DNA from: Pedobacter cryotolerans
GTDB taxonomy: Bacteria; Bacteroidota; Bacteroidia; Sphingobacteriales; Sphingobacteriaceae
DNA length: 64,000 nt
Direction of reading: 5' to 3'
Assembly (NCBI RefSeq): GCF_005116475.1
Contig: NZ_SWBO01000006.1
Location: forward strand, 62,307 to 126,306
The notes under the pieces: generated by a model
The model's database searches: none
Told to the model about the DNA's origin: nothing
Seen by the model: only the letters and a program-made list of their open reading frames with translations
Shown: positions 52,505 to 61,506 of the stretch, one piece after another
Numbering within the stretch: position 1 is the first letter of the stretch
Layout: each line of letters begins with the position of its first letter
Position numbers and translations under genes: made by a program

Positions 52505-54220
52505 TTACCAACCTATAGCTTTATCATCACCACGCGGATCGGCGCCGCCTTGATAATAGCCCCACTTGGTTTTTAAAATAGCATCAACCCTTCCAATTGC
52601 ACCCCTACGCACAAATTTGTAACCTTTGGCTTTTAATTTTTCAGTTGTTAGACTATCCATTGCATTCTCCTCCACCAACACTTCATCTGGTAACCATTGG
52701 TGATGGAACTTTTTAGCGTTCACCGCATTTTGCATCGACATGTTAAAATCAACCACATTTAAAATGGTTTGAAAAACAGAAGTAATAATTGTTGATCCGC
52801 CGGGAGTGCCTACTACCATATATAAATTACCATCCTTCGCCAAAATAGCTGGTGTCATAGAACTTAGCATCCGTTTCCCTGGAGCAATCGCATTTGCCTC
52901 TCCACCAACTAAACCATACATATTTGGTGATCCTGGTTTCACAGAAAAATCATCCATCTCATTATTTAATAAAAAACCCGCTCCTTTTACCACTACACCT
53001 GCTCCGTAAGAACCATTTAAAGTAGTTGTTATTGCAACTGCGTTACCTTCTTTGTCTACAATAGAAAAATGAGTTGTTTCTTCGTGCTCGGATGGAGCAA
53101 TTTGGCCTGCACTTACCGATGTACTTGTACTTGCCATTTTCCAATTAAAAGTACTCATGCGTTGTTTAATGTAGGCATCATCAATCAATTTTTGCTGTGG
53201 TACTTTGTAAAAATCAGGATCACCCAAATGAGCTGCCCTATCTGCATAAACTCTTCTTTCAGCTTCAATCATGACTTGTACGGTAGAATCTGAATTAAAA
53301 CCCCATCTACTCAAAGGAAAAGGCTCTACAGATTTAAGTAATTGTATCAATGCAATTCCGCCGCTTGATGGCGGAGGCATGGTAACCACATCATAACCCC
53401 TATAAGTTCCTGTCACTGGTTTACGCCAGATTGCTTTGTAATCAATTAAATCTTGTTTAGCAATTATGCCTCCACCACGCTTCATTTCTGCAACTATAGA
53501 ATCTGCAACTGCCCCTTCATAAAAACCTTTTCTTCCTTCTTTTGCGATTGCTTTTAACGTATTTGCTAATTCAGTTTGCACCAAAACATCTTCTGCTACC
53601 CATTTGGTATCTTTAACTAAAGCTGTACCTAGCGGATTTAATTTACTAAATCTATTTTTTAATCCATTTAATTCATTGGCCTGTCTGGTGGTTAACTTAA
53701 AACCATTAGTGGCAAGCGCAATTGAAGGATTTACTAGATCTTCCCATTTCAGTTTTCCATATTTTTGATGTGCTTCTTCCATGCCAGCAACAGAGCCTGG
53801 CACACCAGCAGCTAATTGTCCGTATAAACTTTTTTCTACTATCGGATTACCAGCTGCATCTAAATACATATCTCTGCTAGCAGCCGAAGCAGCTTTTTCT
53901 CTAAAATCTAGCGTACTTGTTTCGCCTTTGGCAGAACGATAAACCATAAAACCACCACCACCTAAATTACCTGCATTTGGATAAACAACCGCTAAAGCAA
54001 ACTGCACCGCAACTGCGGCATCTACAGCATTACCGCCTTTTTTTAAAATATCTACACCAACTTGAGAAGCAATTTCACTTGCCGATACCACCATGCCGTT
54101 TTTATACTCGCCACTGTTATTTTTACCCAAATGCTTGCCAGCACAACTAAATAATAAACTGCAAGCAAATACTAATCCCGTTAGGGTCAAGTAAATTTTA
54201 TCCTTTGTGACTTTCTGCAT
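52505..54220 (-). CDS. ggt: Gamma-glutamyltransferase (glutathione hydrolase), lipoprotein
   Basis: A 571-residue N-terminal nucleophile hydrolase, exported with lipobox LFSC (Cys 26). It self-cleaves before the nucleophile Thr 382 in EETTHFSIVDKEGNAVAITTTLNG. Other family blocks are GGNAVDAAVAVQFALAVVYPNAGNLGGGGFMVY, LDFREKAASAASRDMYLD, MPPPSSGGIALIQLL and SSMTPAILAKDGNLYMVVGTPGG. It removes gamma-glutamyl groups from glutathione and related peptides in the periplasm. Its ATG lies 23 bases inside the end of the acyl-CoA synthetase gene, so the two are translationally coupled. Confidence 0.94.
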   Translation of the reverse strand: MQKVTKDKIYLTLTGLVFACSLLFSCAGKHLGKNNSGEYKNGMVVSASEIASQVGVDILKKGGNAVDAAVAVQFALAVVYPNAGNLGGGGFMVYRSAKGETSTLDFREKAASAASRDMYLDAAGNPIVEKSLYGQLAAGVPGSVAGMEEAHQKYGKLKWEDLVNPSIALATNGFKLTTRQANELNGLKNRFSKLNPLGTALVKDTKWVAEDVLVQTELANTLKAIAKEGRKGFYEGAVADSIVAEMKRGGGIIAKQDLIDYKAIWRKPVTGTYRGYDVVTMPPPSSGGIALIQLLKSVEPFPLSRWGFNSDSTVQVMIEAERRVYADRAAHLGDPDFYKVPQQKLIDDAYIKQRMSTFNWKMASTSTSVSAGQIAPSEHEETTHFSIVDKEGNAVAITTTLNGSYGAGVVVKGAGFLLNNEMDDFSVKPGSPNMYGLVGGEANAIAPGKRMLSSMTPAILAKDGNLYMVVGTPGGSTIITSVFQTILNVVDFNMSMQNAVNAKKFHHQWLPDEVLVEENAMDSLTTEKLKAKGYKFVRRGAIGRVDAILKTKWGYYQGGADPRGDDKAIGW

Positions 54221-55967
54221 CTTTGTAAATTTTATCGATAATATCTTTATTTTTTTCTAAAATATTTTTTCTTTTTAGGCTTAACTTAGGTGTTAATTCT
54301 CCGCCATCAATACTAAACTCTTTTGGTAGTAAGGCAAACCTTTTTACTTGTTCCCATTTACCAAACTCTGATCCTAATGTAATGATAATCTGATTATATT
54401 TCTCTATAACCTCTTCATTTTGGCACATTTCTTCGTTGCTAGTATATTTTACTCCTTTATACTCACACCAAGCTTTTAGAGCCGGAAATGTTGGCACAAT
54501 TAAAGCAGCTGGAAATTTCATATTCTCACCTAGGACCATTACCTGCTCAATTAGCGGAGATTCTTTGTACTTGTTTTCTAACATTTGCGGTGCAATGTAT
54601 TTACCACCCGCTGTTTTAAAAATTTCCTTTTTACGATCGGTAATTTTTAAAAATTTTCCTTCTACAATTTGTCCAATATCGCCAGTATGGAACCAGCCAT
54701 CTTGATCTATACATTCGGCAGTTAAATCATCACGTTTGTAATAACCTTTCATAATGTTATGACCACGGGCTAAAATCTCTCCGTCTTCGGCAATTTTTAT
54801 TTCTACGCCCTCAATTACAGCACCTACAGTACCAAACATGGTTGAGGCAAAATGATTTACAGTAATTACTGGAGATGTTTCAGTTAATCCATAACCTTCA
54901 AAAATTGGCATTGCAGCTGCCCAAAAAATACGATTTAAACGTGGATTTAAAGCAGCGCCACCAGAAACAATTACCACGATGTTGCCACCTAATGCTTCTT
55001 GCCATTTTTTAAACACCAATTTTCGGGCAATCCATAATTTAAAATTATACCACCAACTGCTGTTATGGTCGTATTTTTCGGCCAATGCCAAAGACCAAAA
55101 GAAAATACCACGTTTAATTCCCTTTAAGTCTTTACCTTTTTCCATTATTTTATCATACACTTTTTCTAGCAAGCGTGGCACTGTAGAAAATGCATTTGGT
55201 TTTACTTCCTGAATATCTGCAACAATTGTATCCATGCTTTCGGCATAATAAACACTTACATTACCATAGGCATATAAATAGGATATCATTCGCTCAAATA
55301 TGTGAGAAAGGGGTAAAAAACTAAGTGCTTTTTCTAATCCAGGGGGCAGTAGAACTGAAGATTTGATGAAATTATTAACCAAATTATGATGGGTTAGCAC
55401 CACTCCTTTCGGTGTACCTGTTGTTCCAGATGTATAGATTATCGTTAAAATATCTTCAGCAGCTACTGCATTTTTATACTGATCTAAATCAACCTGAACA
55501 TTTTTACCCATTTCTATTAACTCTTGCCAATGCGAAGCTCCTTCTACCTTATTAAAAGTATATATTTGAATGGGACTAGTTAATATTTTATTTACTGCAG
55601 TTAGTTTCTGAAAGAGGTTTTCATCTCCAACAAATACAATTGTAATCTCTGCATTTTCTATAATAAATTTAATATCATGCTCTGCTAAAGTTGGGTATAG
55701 CGGAATTTGATAGGCGCCCAACTGCATAATTGCATAGTCGCAAATGTTCCACTCGGGTCTATTTGCCGACATTACCGCAACTCGAGAACCTTTTGCTACA
55801 CCTTTTGTAGTTAATGCGCAACTTAACCAATCTACTTCTTTACAAAATTGAGCAGTACTATATTTACTCCATTTACCATTAATTTTTCCACTTACAAATT
55901 CATCCTTCGGGAAATTTTCGAGGTTATGTTTTAATAGATCGAATACTCTTGTGATATTTCCTGACAT
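54198..55967 (-). CDS. Long-chain acyl-CoA synthetase (AMP-dependent ligase)
   Basis: A 589-residue adenylate-forming enzyme that activates fatty acids with ATP and CoA. The start at 55967 (MSGNITRVFDLLKHNLENFP) is preferred over the frame opening at 56003. The phosphate-binding loop is IIYTSGTTGTPKGVVLTH; further motifs are GYGLTETSPVITVN, the hinge WFHTGDIGQIVEGKFLKITDRKKEIFKTAGGKYIAPQMLE, and a C-terminal LTPKLSLKRK. It feeds the beta-oxidation enzymes encoded about 6 kb away, though it is cotranscribed with ggt rather than with them. It overlaps ggt by 23 bases. Confidence 0.94.
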   Translation of the reverse strand: MSGNITRVFDLLKHNLENFPKDEFVSGKINGKWSKYSTAQFCKEVDWLSCALTTKGVAKGSRVAVMSANRPEWNICDYAIMQLGAYQIPLYPTLAEHDIKFIIENAEITIVFVGDENLFQKLTAVNKILTSPIQIYTFNKVEGASHWQELIEMGKNVQVDLDQYKNAVAAEDILTIIYTSGTTGTPKGVVLTHHNLVNNFIKSSVLLPPGLEKALSFLPLSHIFERMISYLYAYGNVSVYYAESMDTIVADIQEVKPNAFSTVPRLLEKVYDKIMEKGKDLKGIKRGIFFWSLALAEKYDHNSSWWYNFKLWIARKLVFKKWQEALGGNIVVIVSGGAALNPRLNRIFWAAAMPIFEGYGLTETSPVITVNHFASTMFGTVGAVIEGVEIKIAEDGEILARGHNIMKGYYKRDDLTAECIDQDGWFHTGDIGQIVEGKFLKITDRKKEIFKTAGGKYIAPQMLENKYKESPLIEQVMVLGENMKFPAALIVPTFPALKAWCEYKGVKYTSNEEMCQNEEVIEKYNQIIITLGSEFGKWEQVKRFALLPKEFSIDGGELTPKLSLKRKNILEKNKDIIDKIYKDAESHKG

Positions 55968-56208
55968 AAGGTTATGATTTAAATTTGGCCAAATTAACAG
56001 CAAAGCTGAAGGCTTAACTGTCGTTTCTCAAATCTAATAAATTATATTTTGTAGTCCAACGGATTTTAAATTTATTCTGCATGCATAGTAATTTTGTAGA
56101 ATTTAGCTCTTCTTAAAATTTAGTTTTTAAATATATTTTTTGTTGCGCACAACTTAACGGCATAAAAGTTGCTATGCTGATACCATTATTAAATATTAAC
56201 ATAACATT

Positions 56209-56688
56209 ATGAAAAAATTATTATTTACTCTACTTACTGGCGTTGCAATTTTTGCAATGAGTACATCTGATGTAAAAGCTCAGGATTACAAAAATGCAAT
56301 TGGTGGTCGTTTTGGTAGCTATAACGGTATTACCTTTAAAACTGGCTTAAGCAACAATGCAATGCTTGAATTGATTGGTAACTTTAGAAGCAACAGAAAT
56401 TTTAGTTGGGCGCAATTAACAGGATTATATGAAGTTTATAACCCAATTGGTGGAGCTCCTGGTTTAAACTGGTACTATGGTGCTGGTGCAAGTGTTGGTT
56501 CTGTGAAAAATAAATTTAATGATGAAAGCGATATTTATTTAGGAGTAAATGGTGTTTTAGGTTTAGATTATAAATTTAAAGGCGCTCCTATTAACTTATC
56601 TTTAGATTGGATCCCAACTTTAAGATTAACTCCTGATACTGATTTTTACAGTGGTGATGTTGGTTTAGGTGTAAGATTTACTTTCTAG
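56209..56688 (+). CDS. Small outer membrane beta-barrel-like protein
   Basis: A 159-residue exported protein with signal peptide ending DVKAQ (about 25). The mature part is alternating strands (AIGGRFGSYNGITFKTGL, AMLELIGNFRSNRNF, WYYGAGASVGSV, LGVNGVLGLDYKFKGAPINLSLDW) and ends in GLGVRFTF, with the C-terminal Phe typical of outer membrane barrels. About eight strands are expected. No function can be assigned. A single gene with a good terminator, convergent with the NamZ-like gene. Confidence 0.8.
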   Translation: MKKLLFTLLTGVAIFAMSTSDVKAQDYKNAIGGRFGSYNGITFKTGLSNNAMLELIGNFRSNRNFSWAQLTGLYEVYNPIGGAPGLNWYYGAGASVGSVKNKFNDESDIYLGVNGVLGLDYKFKGAPINLSLDWIPTLRLTPDTDFYSGDVGLGVRFTF

Positions 56689-56708
56689 TAATTTACTAAA
56701 AACTATAA

Positions 56709-56746
56709 AATCCCGTTAGGTTTAATTGCCAAACGGGATTTTTTAT
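56709..56746 (+). terminator. Intrinsic terminator after the small barrel gene
   Basis: AATCCCGTT and AACGGGATT form the stem, with extra GG/CC pairing in the loop, followed by six T. Confidence 0.85.
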
Positions 56747-56798
56747 GTCATCGAAAAAATTTTGCTATTGAATTCTTGCTAAGGATAAAGTAATTAAT

Positions 56799-56829
56799 GA
56801 CTTACGAAGTTTCAAAAACTTCGTAAGTC
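56799..56829. repeat. Perfect 14-base inverted repeat (ACTTACGAAGT hairpin)
   Basis: GACTTACGAAGTTT and AAACTTCGTAAGTC are exact inverted copies separated by three bases. It lies ten bases from the NamZ-like stop codon and shares its layout with the hairpin at 17586-17618. Confidence 0.8.
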
Positions 56830-56838
56830 TGATTTCGA

Positions 56839-58056
56839 TTAAGGATAAAGCACATACTTCAATCTCATTTTTTTATAAGCTTTTAAACCTGGTTCCCAAC
56901 CTGCTCTTATCGTTTCAATTGGCACATCATCAATAATTTGTTGTCTAAAATCTCCACGCCCAATTTGTATTTCGATATTATTCATTTGATTGCTAAACTT
57001 CGATTCAAAAAACTTTTCTTTTTGAGGATGTGCTTTGTAGAGCTCCTTAATCCAACTAAAATTAATTTTTTTGCTTTTTCTTAAAAGTTCTACATCATAA
57101 TTACGTAAGTCGATGCCATAACAAACTTCATCCATAAAAATTGGAGCCTCGGCCATGCCTTTGATGCTTTTAGGCGTAAAGCTAAAACTATAAATCCCTT
57201 TATAAGCTGGGCTGCCCAAAACAGTGAAAGGATTATATGTACCTCTGCCATGGTTTACGTAAACTCCTTCGAACATACAAACACTCGGATATAACAAAAT
57301 AGATTGTTCTGTATTTAAATTTGGTGATGGTGCAACTGGCAAAACATAACGCATATCGTGGTTGTAGTTTGCCACCGGAATTATCTTAATATCTGCTTTA
57401 ACTTTATTGGTTAGCCAACCTTCGCCGTTAACCATTTGTGCAAATTCACCCACTGTTAAACCATGCGACATCGGAATTGGAAACATACCAATGCCAGATT
57501 TGTATTTCATATCTAAAATAGGTCCATCAATTAAGTAACCATTCGGGTTAGGGCGATCTAAAATTAACAATTGCTTTTTATTGGCTTCGCAAGCCTCCAT
57601 TAACCTTGCCAAGGCATTAATATTGGTATAAAAACGAACGCCAACATCTTGCAAATCGTAAATTAAAATATCTACATCTGCTAAATCTGCTGCGCTAGGT
57701 TTATTCTTTTTACCATATAATGAAATAATGGGAATACCTGTTCGCTCATCTTTTTCATCAGCTATTTTTGCACCAGCACTAGCGTTACCTCTAAAACCAT
57801 GCTCTGGACCAAAAACCTTAACAATGTTGATGCCCAATTTCTGCAAGCTATCTACCAAATGAGATTTGCCTATAACAGAAGTTTGATTGGCTAAAATGGC
57901 TACCCTTTTACCTTTTAATAAAGGCAAATACAAGCTGGTTTGTTCTGCCCCCGTTTTAATAGTTGATTGAGCAGTATCAATTTTGGTGGCCTTAATTTTT
58001 GGAGCACATGAAAATAAAAGAAAACTAACAATAGCTATTAAAGAGAAATTTTTCAT
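56839..58056 (-). CDS. DUF1343 / NamZ-like exo-beta-N-acetylmuramidase, lipoprotein
   Basis: A 405-residue exported protein with lipobox LLFSC (Cys 17). The DUF1343 core is clear: GKRVAILANQTSVIG, VKVFGPEHGFRGNASAGAKI, GIPIISLYGKKNKPS, DVDILIYDLQDVGVRFYTNI, LDRPNPNGYLIDGPILD, PVAPSPNLNTEQSILLYPSVCMFEGVYVNHGRGT. Members related to NamZ (glycoside hydrolase family 171) release MurNAc from the ends of peptidoglycan fragments, so a role in cell wall recovery is likely. A single gene between two repeat-containing spacers. Confidence 0.88.
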   Translation of the reverse strand: MKNFSLIAIVSFLLFSCAPKIKATKIDTAQSTIKTGAEQTSLYLPLLKGKRVAILANQTSVIGKSHLVDSLQKLGINIVKVFGPEHGFRGNASAGAKIADEKDERTGIPIISLYGKKNKPSAADLADVDILIYDLQDVGVRFYTNINALARLMEACEANKKQLLILDRPNPNGYLIDGPILDMKYKSGIGMFPIPMSHGLTVGEFAQMVNGEGWLTNKVKADIKIIPVANYNHDMRYVLPVAPSPNLNTEQSILLYPSVCMFEGVYVNHGRGTYNPFTVLGSPAYKGIYSFSFTPKSIKGMAEAPIFMDEVCYGIDLRNYDVELLRKSKKINFSWIKELYKAHPQKEKFFESKFSNQMNNIEIQIGRGDFRQQIIDDVPIETIRAGWEPGLKAYKKMRLKYVLYP

Positions 58057-58400
58057 AAGATTTACATTGGTAATGATGTTTAAAGATACATCATAAAATG
58101 AATTAGGTTTTACGTTTTAATTTATGCTTAAATAAAAGAGGTTGTATCATAAATCATTTTTTTTAAAAAACTAACCAAATTTAATTTTACATACTGTCAC
58201 ACTGAGCGTAGTCGAAGCGCACTAAAAGGTCTTCGACTACGCTCAGACTGACAAAAGTGAATAAAAATTAAATCTAAAGTATGAATTGAAAAAACATACA
58301 AATTTTAATTTCGTTATCAGTATTTGATATTAACTTCTGATACAGCTTCTTAATCTCATCTGATTATTTTTAACTGAAAACTGTTAACTGAAAACTGAAA
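58057..58400. other. Gene-free spacer with a REP-like inverted repeat and a word repeat
   Basis: It holds the inverted repeat at 58195-58253 and direct words AACTGAAAACTGTTAACTGA (58371-58398 region) just before the M61 stop codon. No ORF is supported. Confidence 0.65.
58195..58253. repeat. REP-like inverted repeat, complete form
   Basis: The left arm (core CTGAGCGTAGTCGAAG, 58202-58217) and the right arm (CTTCGACTACGCTCAG, 58231-58246) are exact inverted cores; the full 23-base arms match at 21 positions. The right arm is identical over 23 bases to 52324-52346. Confidence 0.85.
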
Positions 58401-60203
58401 TTATATTCCCATCCATTTTTTGCGAACCACTAATTGAGCTGGTGTTGCATCATTTTTAATGGTACTTTTAAATCTCACATCTGGATTGGCGGTTAATGTA
58501 ATCGCTAAATCTCTTTTAATACCATCTCTCACAATGCTTACATTTACAACATCGCCAACTTTTTTATTGCTGATTTGGCTCATTTTATCAAAAGCCATTT
58601 CTGCTGGTGCGCCGTCAATTGCTGTAACTTCATCATTAACATTTAATCCGCCATTCCAAGCGCCCGAACTTCTTTTAACACTACCAACAAAAACCTTTCC
58701 TGTTCCAGCCGATGCTCTTGCCGCAGTAGCACCTAAATAAGGTACGCTTTTGCCTTCATTCTCATTTACCACATCGATACCTGCATAAGCGAAATATTTA
58801 GCAAATTCTACATCATCTGTTCCGGTTACGTATTTATTCCAAAAATTAGTAAAACTGATACCACTTATTTTTTCTACCATGGCTTTAAACTCTGCATCTG
58901 TATATCCTCTTTTTAAGGTTTTGCATTGTAAATACATCGCTTTCATTACATCGTCTAAACTTTTAGCCCCTTTTGTAGCATTTACAATTTCTAAATCCAT
59001 CATTAAACCAACAACTTGTCCTTTGGTGTAATAAGAAATAAATGTATTGTTCGAGTTTTCTGAAGGGCGATAAGCTGGGTTAATCCAAGCATTGAAACTA
59101 GATTCGGCGGCAGAATTAATTTTAGAACCTGGCGTATTCATTACGGTACCAATTGCGCCAAGGTTACTCGTAACAAATCCCTCTGGTGTTGTAAAACCAG
59201 CTCTTAACATCATTTTTGTTGGGTAATAGGAAGTGAAACCTTCTGCAATCCAAAGGTTGGTGGTATAATTCTCATTTTCGTAATCAAACGGACCTAAAGC
59301 AATAGGGCGTAATCTTTTCACATTCCACAGGTGAAAATACTCGTGGGCTACCAAATTTAAAAACCCAGCATATCCTCTATCGCTGGTGTAAGCATTTCTT
59401 GTTGCTCCTAAAACGGTAGAGTTTAAATGCTCTAAACCACCTCCACCTTGTGCGTAATTATGCACAATAAACGTGTAGTGTTTGTTTGGATTTTCGCCAA
59501 AAACAGCTGTTTCTTGTTCAACTATTTTAGCCATATCAACTTTTAATTTTTCCTTATCGTAATTGCCTCCGCCGTACATGGCAACTTCATGTCTAACACC
59601 TGCTGCATTAAATTCAAAAATTTCTTGGTTACCCACTTCAATAGGGCTATCAAACAAAATATCAAAATCAGGTGCGGCATAAGTAAATTTCTGACCAGCT
59701 ACAGGTTCTAAACCAGTACTTACTTGATCCCACTTACCAAAAGGGATAATTTTTACAGTACTTGGATTCTTAATCATCCCGTCAGGAAACATAAAAATAC
59801 TTGCAGGAGATAAAAAAGCATGAGAATCATCTATAAAAGCAGTACGAACTGAAACCTCAAAAGCATAAACACGATAATTGATTTTTACCGCATTGGCCTT
59901 TGCGTTATAAACTCTCCAAGTATTTTTATTTACTTTTTCGGTTTTTACAGCTTTGCCATTAACTGTTGCTCCAAAATCTTCTACGCTTTTTGCAAATTCA
60001 CGCACCAAATAAGAACCTGGTGTCCAAACTGGCATTTTCACATCCACATAAGTTTTTGCTGCAACACCAGCAAGTTCCATTTGTACTTCTGCATAATGTG
60101 CTTGTGGTTCTTTAAAACTTACTTCGAAGTTTATTTTTACTTGAGATTTTGCGGTCATGGTAATTGAAAGTAGGACTACTAATCCTAAGATTGATTTTTT
60201 CAT
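58401..60203 (-). CDS. M61 family metallopeptidase with PDZ domain
   Basis: A 600-residue exported peptidase (signal peptide ending MTAKSQ, about 21). The zinc motif is LVAHEYFHLWNVKRLRP (HExxH), with the downstream ligand in IAEGFTSYYPTKM. An N-terminal beta domain precedes it, and a PDZ domain lies at about 490-570 (PYLGATAARASAGTGKVFVGSVKRSSGAWNGGLNVNDEVTAIDG). Family members are glycyl aminopeptidase-like enzymes, and the PDZ domain suggests binding of peptide C-termini. A single gene. Confidence 0.92.
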   Translation of the reverse strand: MKKSILGLVVLLSITMTAKSQVKINFEVSFKEPQAHYAEVQMELAGVAAKTYVDVKMPVWTPGSYLVREFAKSVEDFGATVNGKAVKTEKVNKNTWRVYNAKANAVKINYRVYAFEVSVRTAFIDDSHAFLSPASIFMFPDGMIKNPSTVKIIPFGKWDQVSTGLEPVAGQKFTYAAPDFDILFDSPIEVGNQEIFEFNAAGVRHEVAMYGGGNYDKEKLKVDMAKIVEQETAVFGENPNKHYTFIVHNYAQGGGGLEHLNSTVLGATRNAYTSDRGYAGFLNLVAHEYFHLWNVKRLRPIALGPFDYENENYTTNLWIAEGFTSYYPTKMMLRAGFTTPEGFVTSNLGAIGTVMNTPGSKINSAAESSFNAWINPAYRPSENSNNTFISYYTKGQVVGLMMDLEIVNATKGAKSLDDVMKAMYLQCKTLKRGYTDAEFKAMVEKISGISFTNFWNKYVTGTDDVEFAKYFAYAGIDVVNENEGKSVPYLGATAARASAGTGKVFVGSVKRSSGAWNGGLNVNDEVTAIDGAPAEMAFDKMSQISNKKVGDVVNVSIVRDGIKRDLAITLTANPDVRFKSTIKNDATPAQLVVRKKWMGI

Positions 60204-60361
60204 TGGTTATTATTTTTTATGGATGAGTAATCGATATTTAATTTACTAAATAAAGATTATTTCATAAACATAGTTGAAAATGTAATTCACAAAATTATAA
60301 TTTCTAATTTTTTTAACACTCAAAAATAAAATTTAAGGTGTAACATATTAAGTACATCAAA

Positions 60362-60389
60362 TTTAAACTCAAACAATTGAATAATTTTG
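60362..60389 (+). promoter_or_regulatory. Possible promoter of the second RND operon
   Basis: TAATTTTG (60382-60389) matches TAnnTTTG exactly and lies 22 bases before the ATG; the -33 region has only TTTA (60362-60365) at 16 bases. Confidence 0.45.
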
Positions 60390-60411
60390 CACGTTACAAT
60401 CAAAAATACAC

Positions 60412-61506
60412 ATGAAAAAAAGATATATTTTTTATATCATCCTTGCGTTGGGATTAGCCTATTTAATTTATTACAGAATAACCGAAAATAAAAAATTGTC
60501 TGGCGATGGTGGCCCTGGAAAAGGAGCTGCAGGAGCAAAAGGTGGTGCTGGCGGACCGGGCATAGTGGTAGAAGGAATTGTGGTAGCAACCCAACCATTT
60601 AATAGCAACTTAGAAATTTCTGGCACAATAGAGCCCAATGAATCTGTTGCTTTAAGAAGCGAGGTTGCTGGTTTAGTTACTGGCATCTATTTTAAAGAAG
60701 GTACAAATGTGAGTAAAGGAACGCTTTTGGTAAAGATTAACGATAGAGATATTCAGGCTCAATTACGTGATGCGCAAACCAAACAAAATCTTTCGGCTAC
60801 AAGTGAAGGTAGAGCAAAACAGTTGTTGCAAAAAGGCGCTATAAGTCAGGAAGAATATGATACTTCACTAGCTGCTTTTCAATCGTTTCAATCGCAAACA
60901 CAATTGATTAGAGCACAATTGGCAAGAACCTCTATTATTGCACCATTTAGCGGAAAAATAGGTTTAAGAAATATATCTGTTGGAGAATATTTAACGCCAA
61001 CTACACAGATTGCCAATTTAATGAGCATCAATCCTGTTAAGGTAACCTTTTCAGTACCTGAGAAATATGTAAGTTTAATCAAACTAAACTCTACCATATC
61101 ATTTAAAACTGATGCATCTAGCAAAACCTACACTGGTAAAGTATTTGCTGTTGAACCAGGAATTAGTCAGGACACCAGAACCTTACAAATTAGAGCATTG
61201 GCTCCAAACCCTAATGGCGAGCTTTTACCAGGTTCGTTTGCCCAAGTTAAACTTGCTTTAACCACTATAAACGAAGCCATACTTGTACCTACCGAAGCAA
61301 TTATACCAGTATTAAAAGGTAAAGTTGTTTACGTTACCAGAGACGGTAAAGCACAACAAGTACCTGTAGAAGCGGGCACGCGTACAGCAGAAAGCATTTT
61401 AATTACATCGGGTTTAAAAGTTGGCGATACTGTTTTAACTACAGGATCTATGTCTTTAAAACCAGATGCACCAGTTAAGGTTAACATTGTAAAACCTAAG
61501 CAATGA
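60412..61506 (+). CDS. RND efflux periplasmic adaptor (membrane fusion protein)
   Basis: A 364-residue adaptor anchored by an N-terminal membrane helix (YIFYIILALGLAYLIYYRI, about 5-23), not by a lipid, unlike the adaptor at 4924-6015. A Gly/Ala/Lys-rich linker (about 31-50) precedes the lipoyl-like halves (LRSEVAGLVTGIYFKEGTNVSKGTLLVKIND and IIAPFSGKIGLRNISVGEYL), the hairpin, and beta-barrel domains ending SGLKVGDTVLTTGSMSLKPD. Its stop overlaps the start of the pump gene (ATGA), so the two are coupled. No TolC-type gene or regulator is visible within the window for this system. Confidence 0.92.
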   Translation: MKKRYIFYIILALGLAYLIYYRITENKKLSGDGGPGKGAAGAKGGAGGPGIVVEGIVVATQPFNSNLEISGTIEPNESVALRSEVAGLVTGIYFKEGTNVSKGTLLVKINDRDIQAQLRDAQTKQNLSATSEGRAKQLLQKGAISQEEYDTSLAAFQSFQSQTQLIRAQLARTSIIAPFSGKIGLRNISVGEYLTPTTQIANLMSINPVKVTFSVPEKYVSLIKLNSTISFKTDASSKTYTGKVFAVEPGISQDTRTLQIRALAPNPNGELLPGSFAQVKLALTTINEAILVPTEAIIPVLKGKVVYVTRDGKAQQVPVEAGTRTAESILITSGLKVGDTVLTTGSMSLKPDAPVKVNIVKPKQ

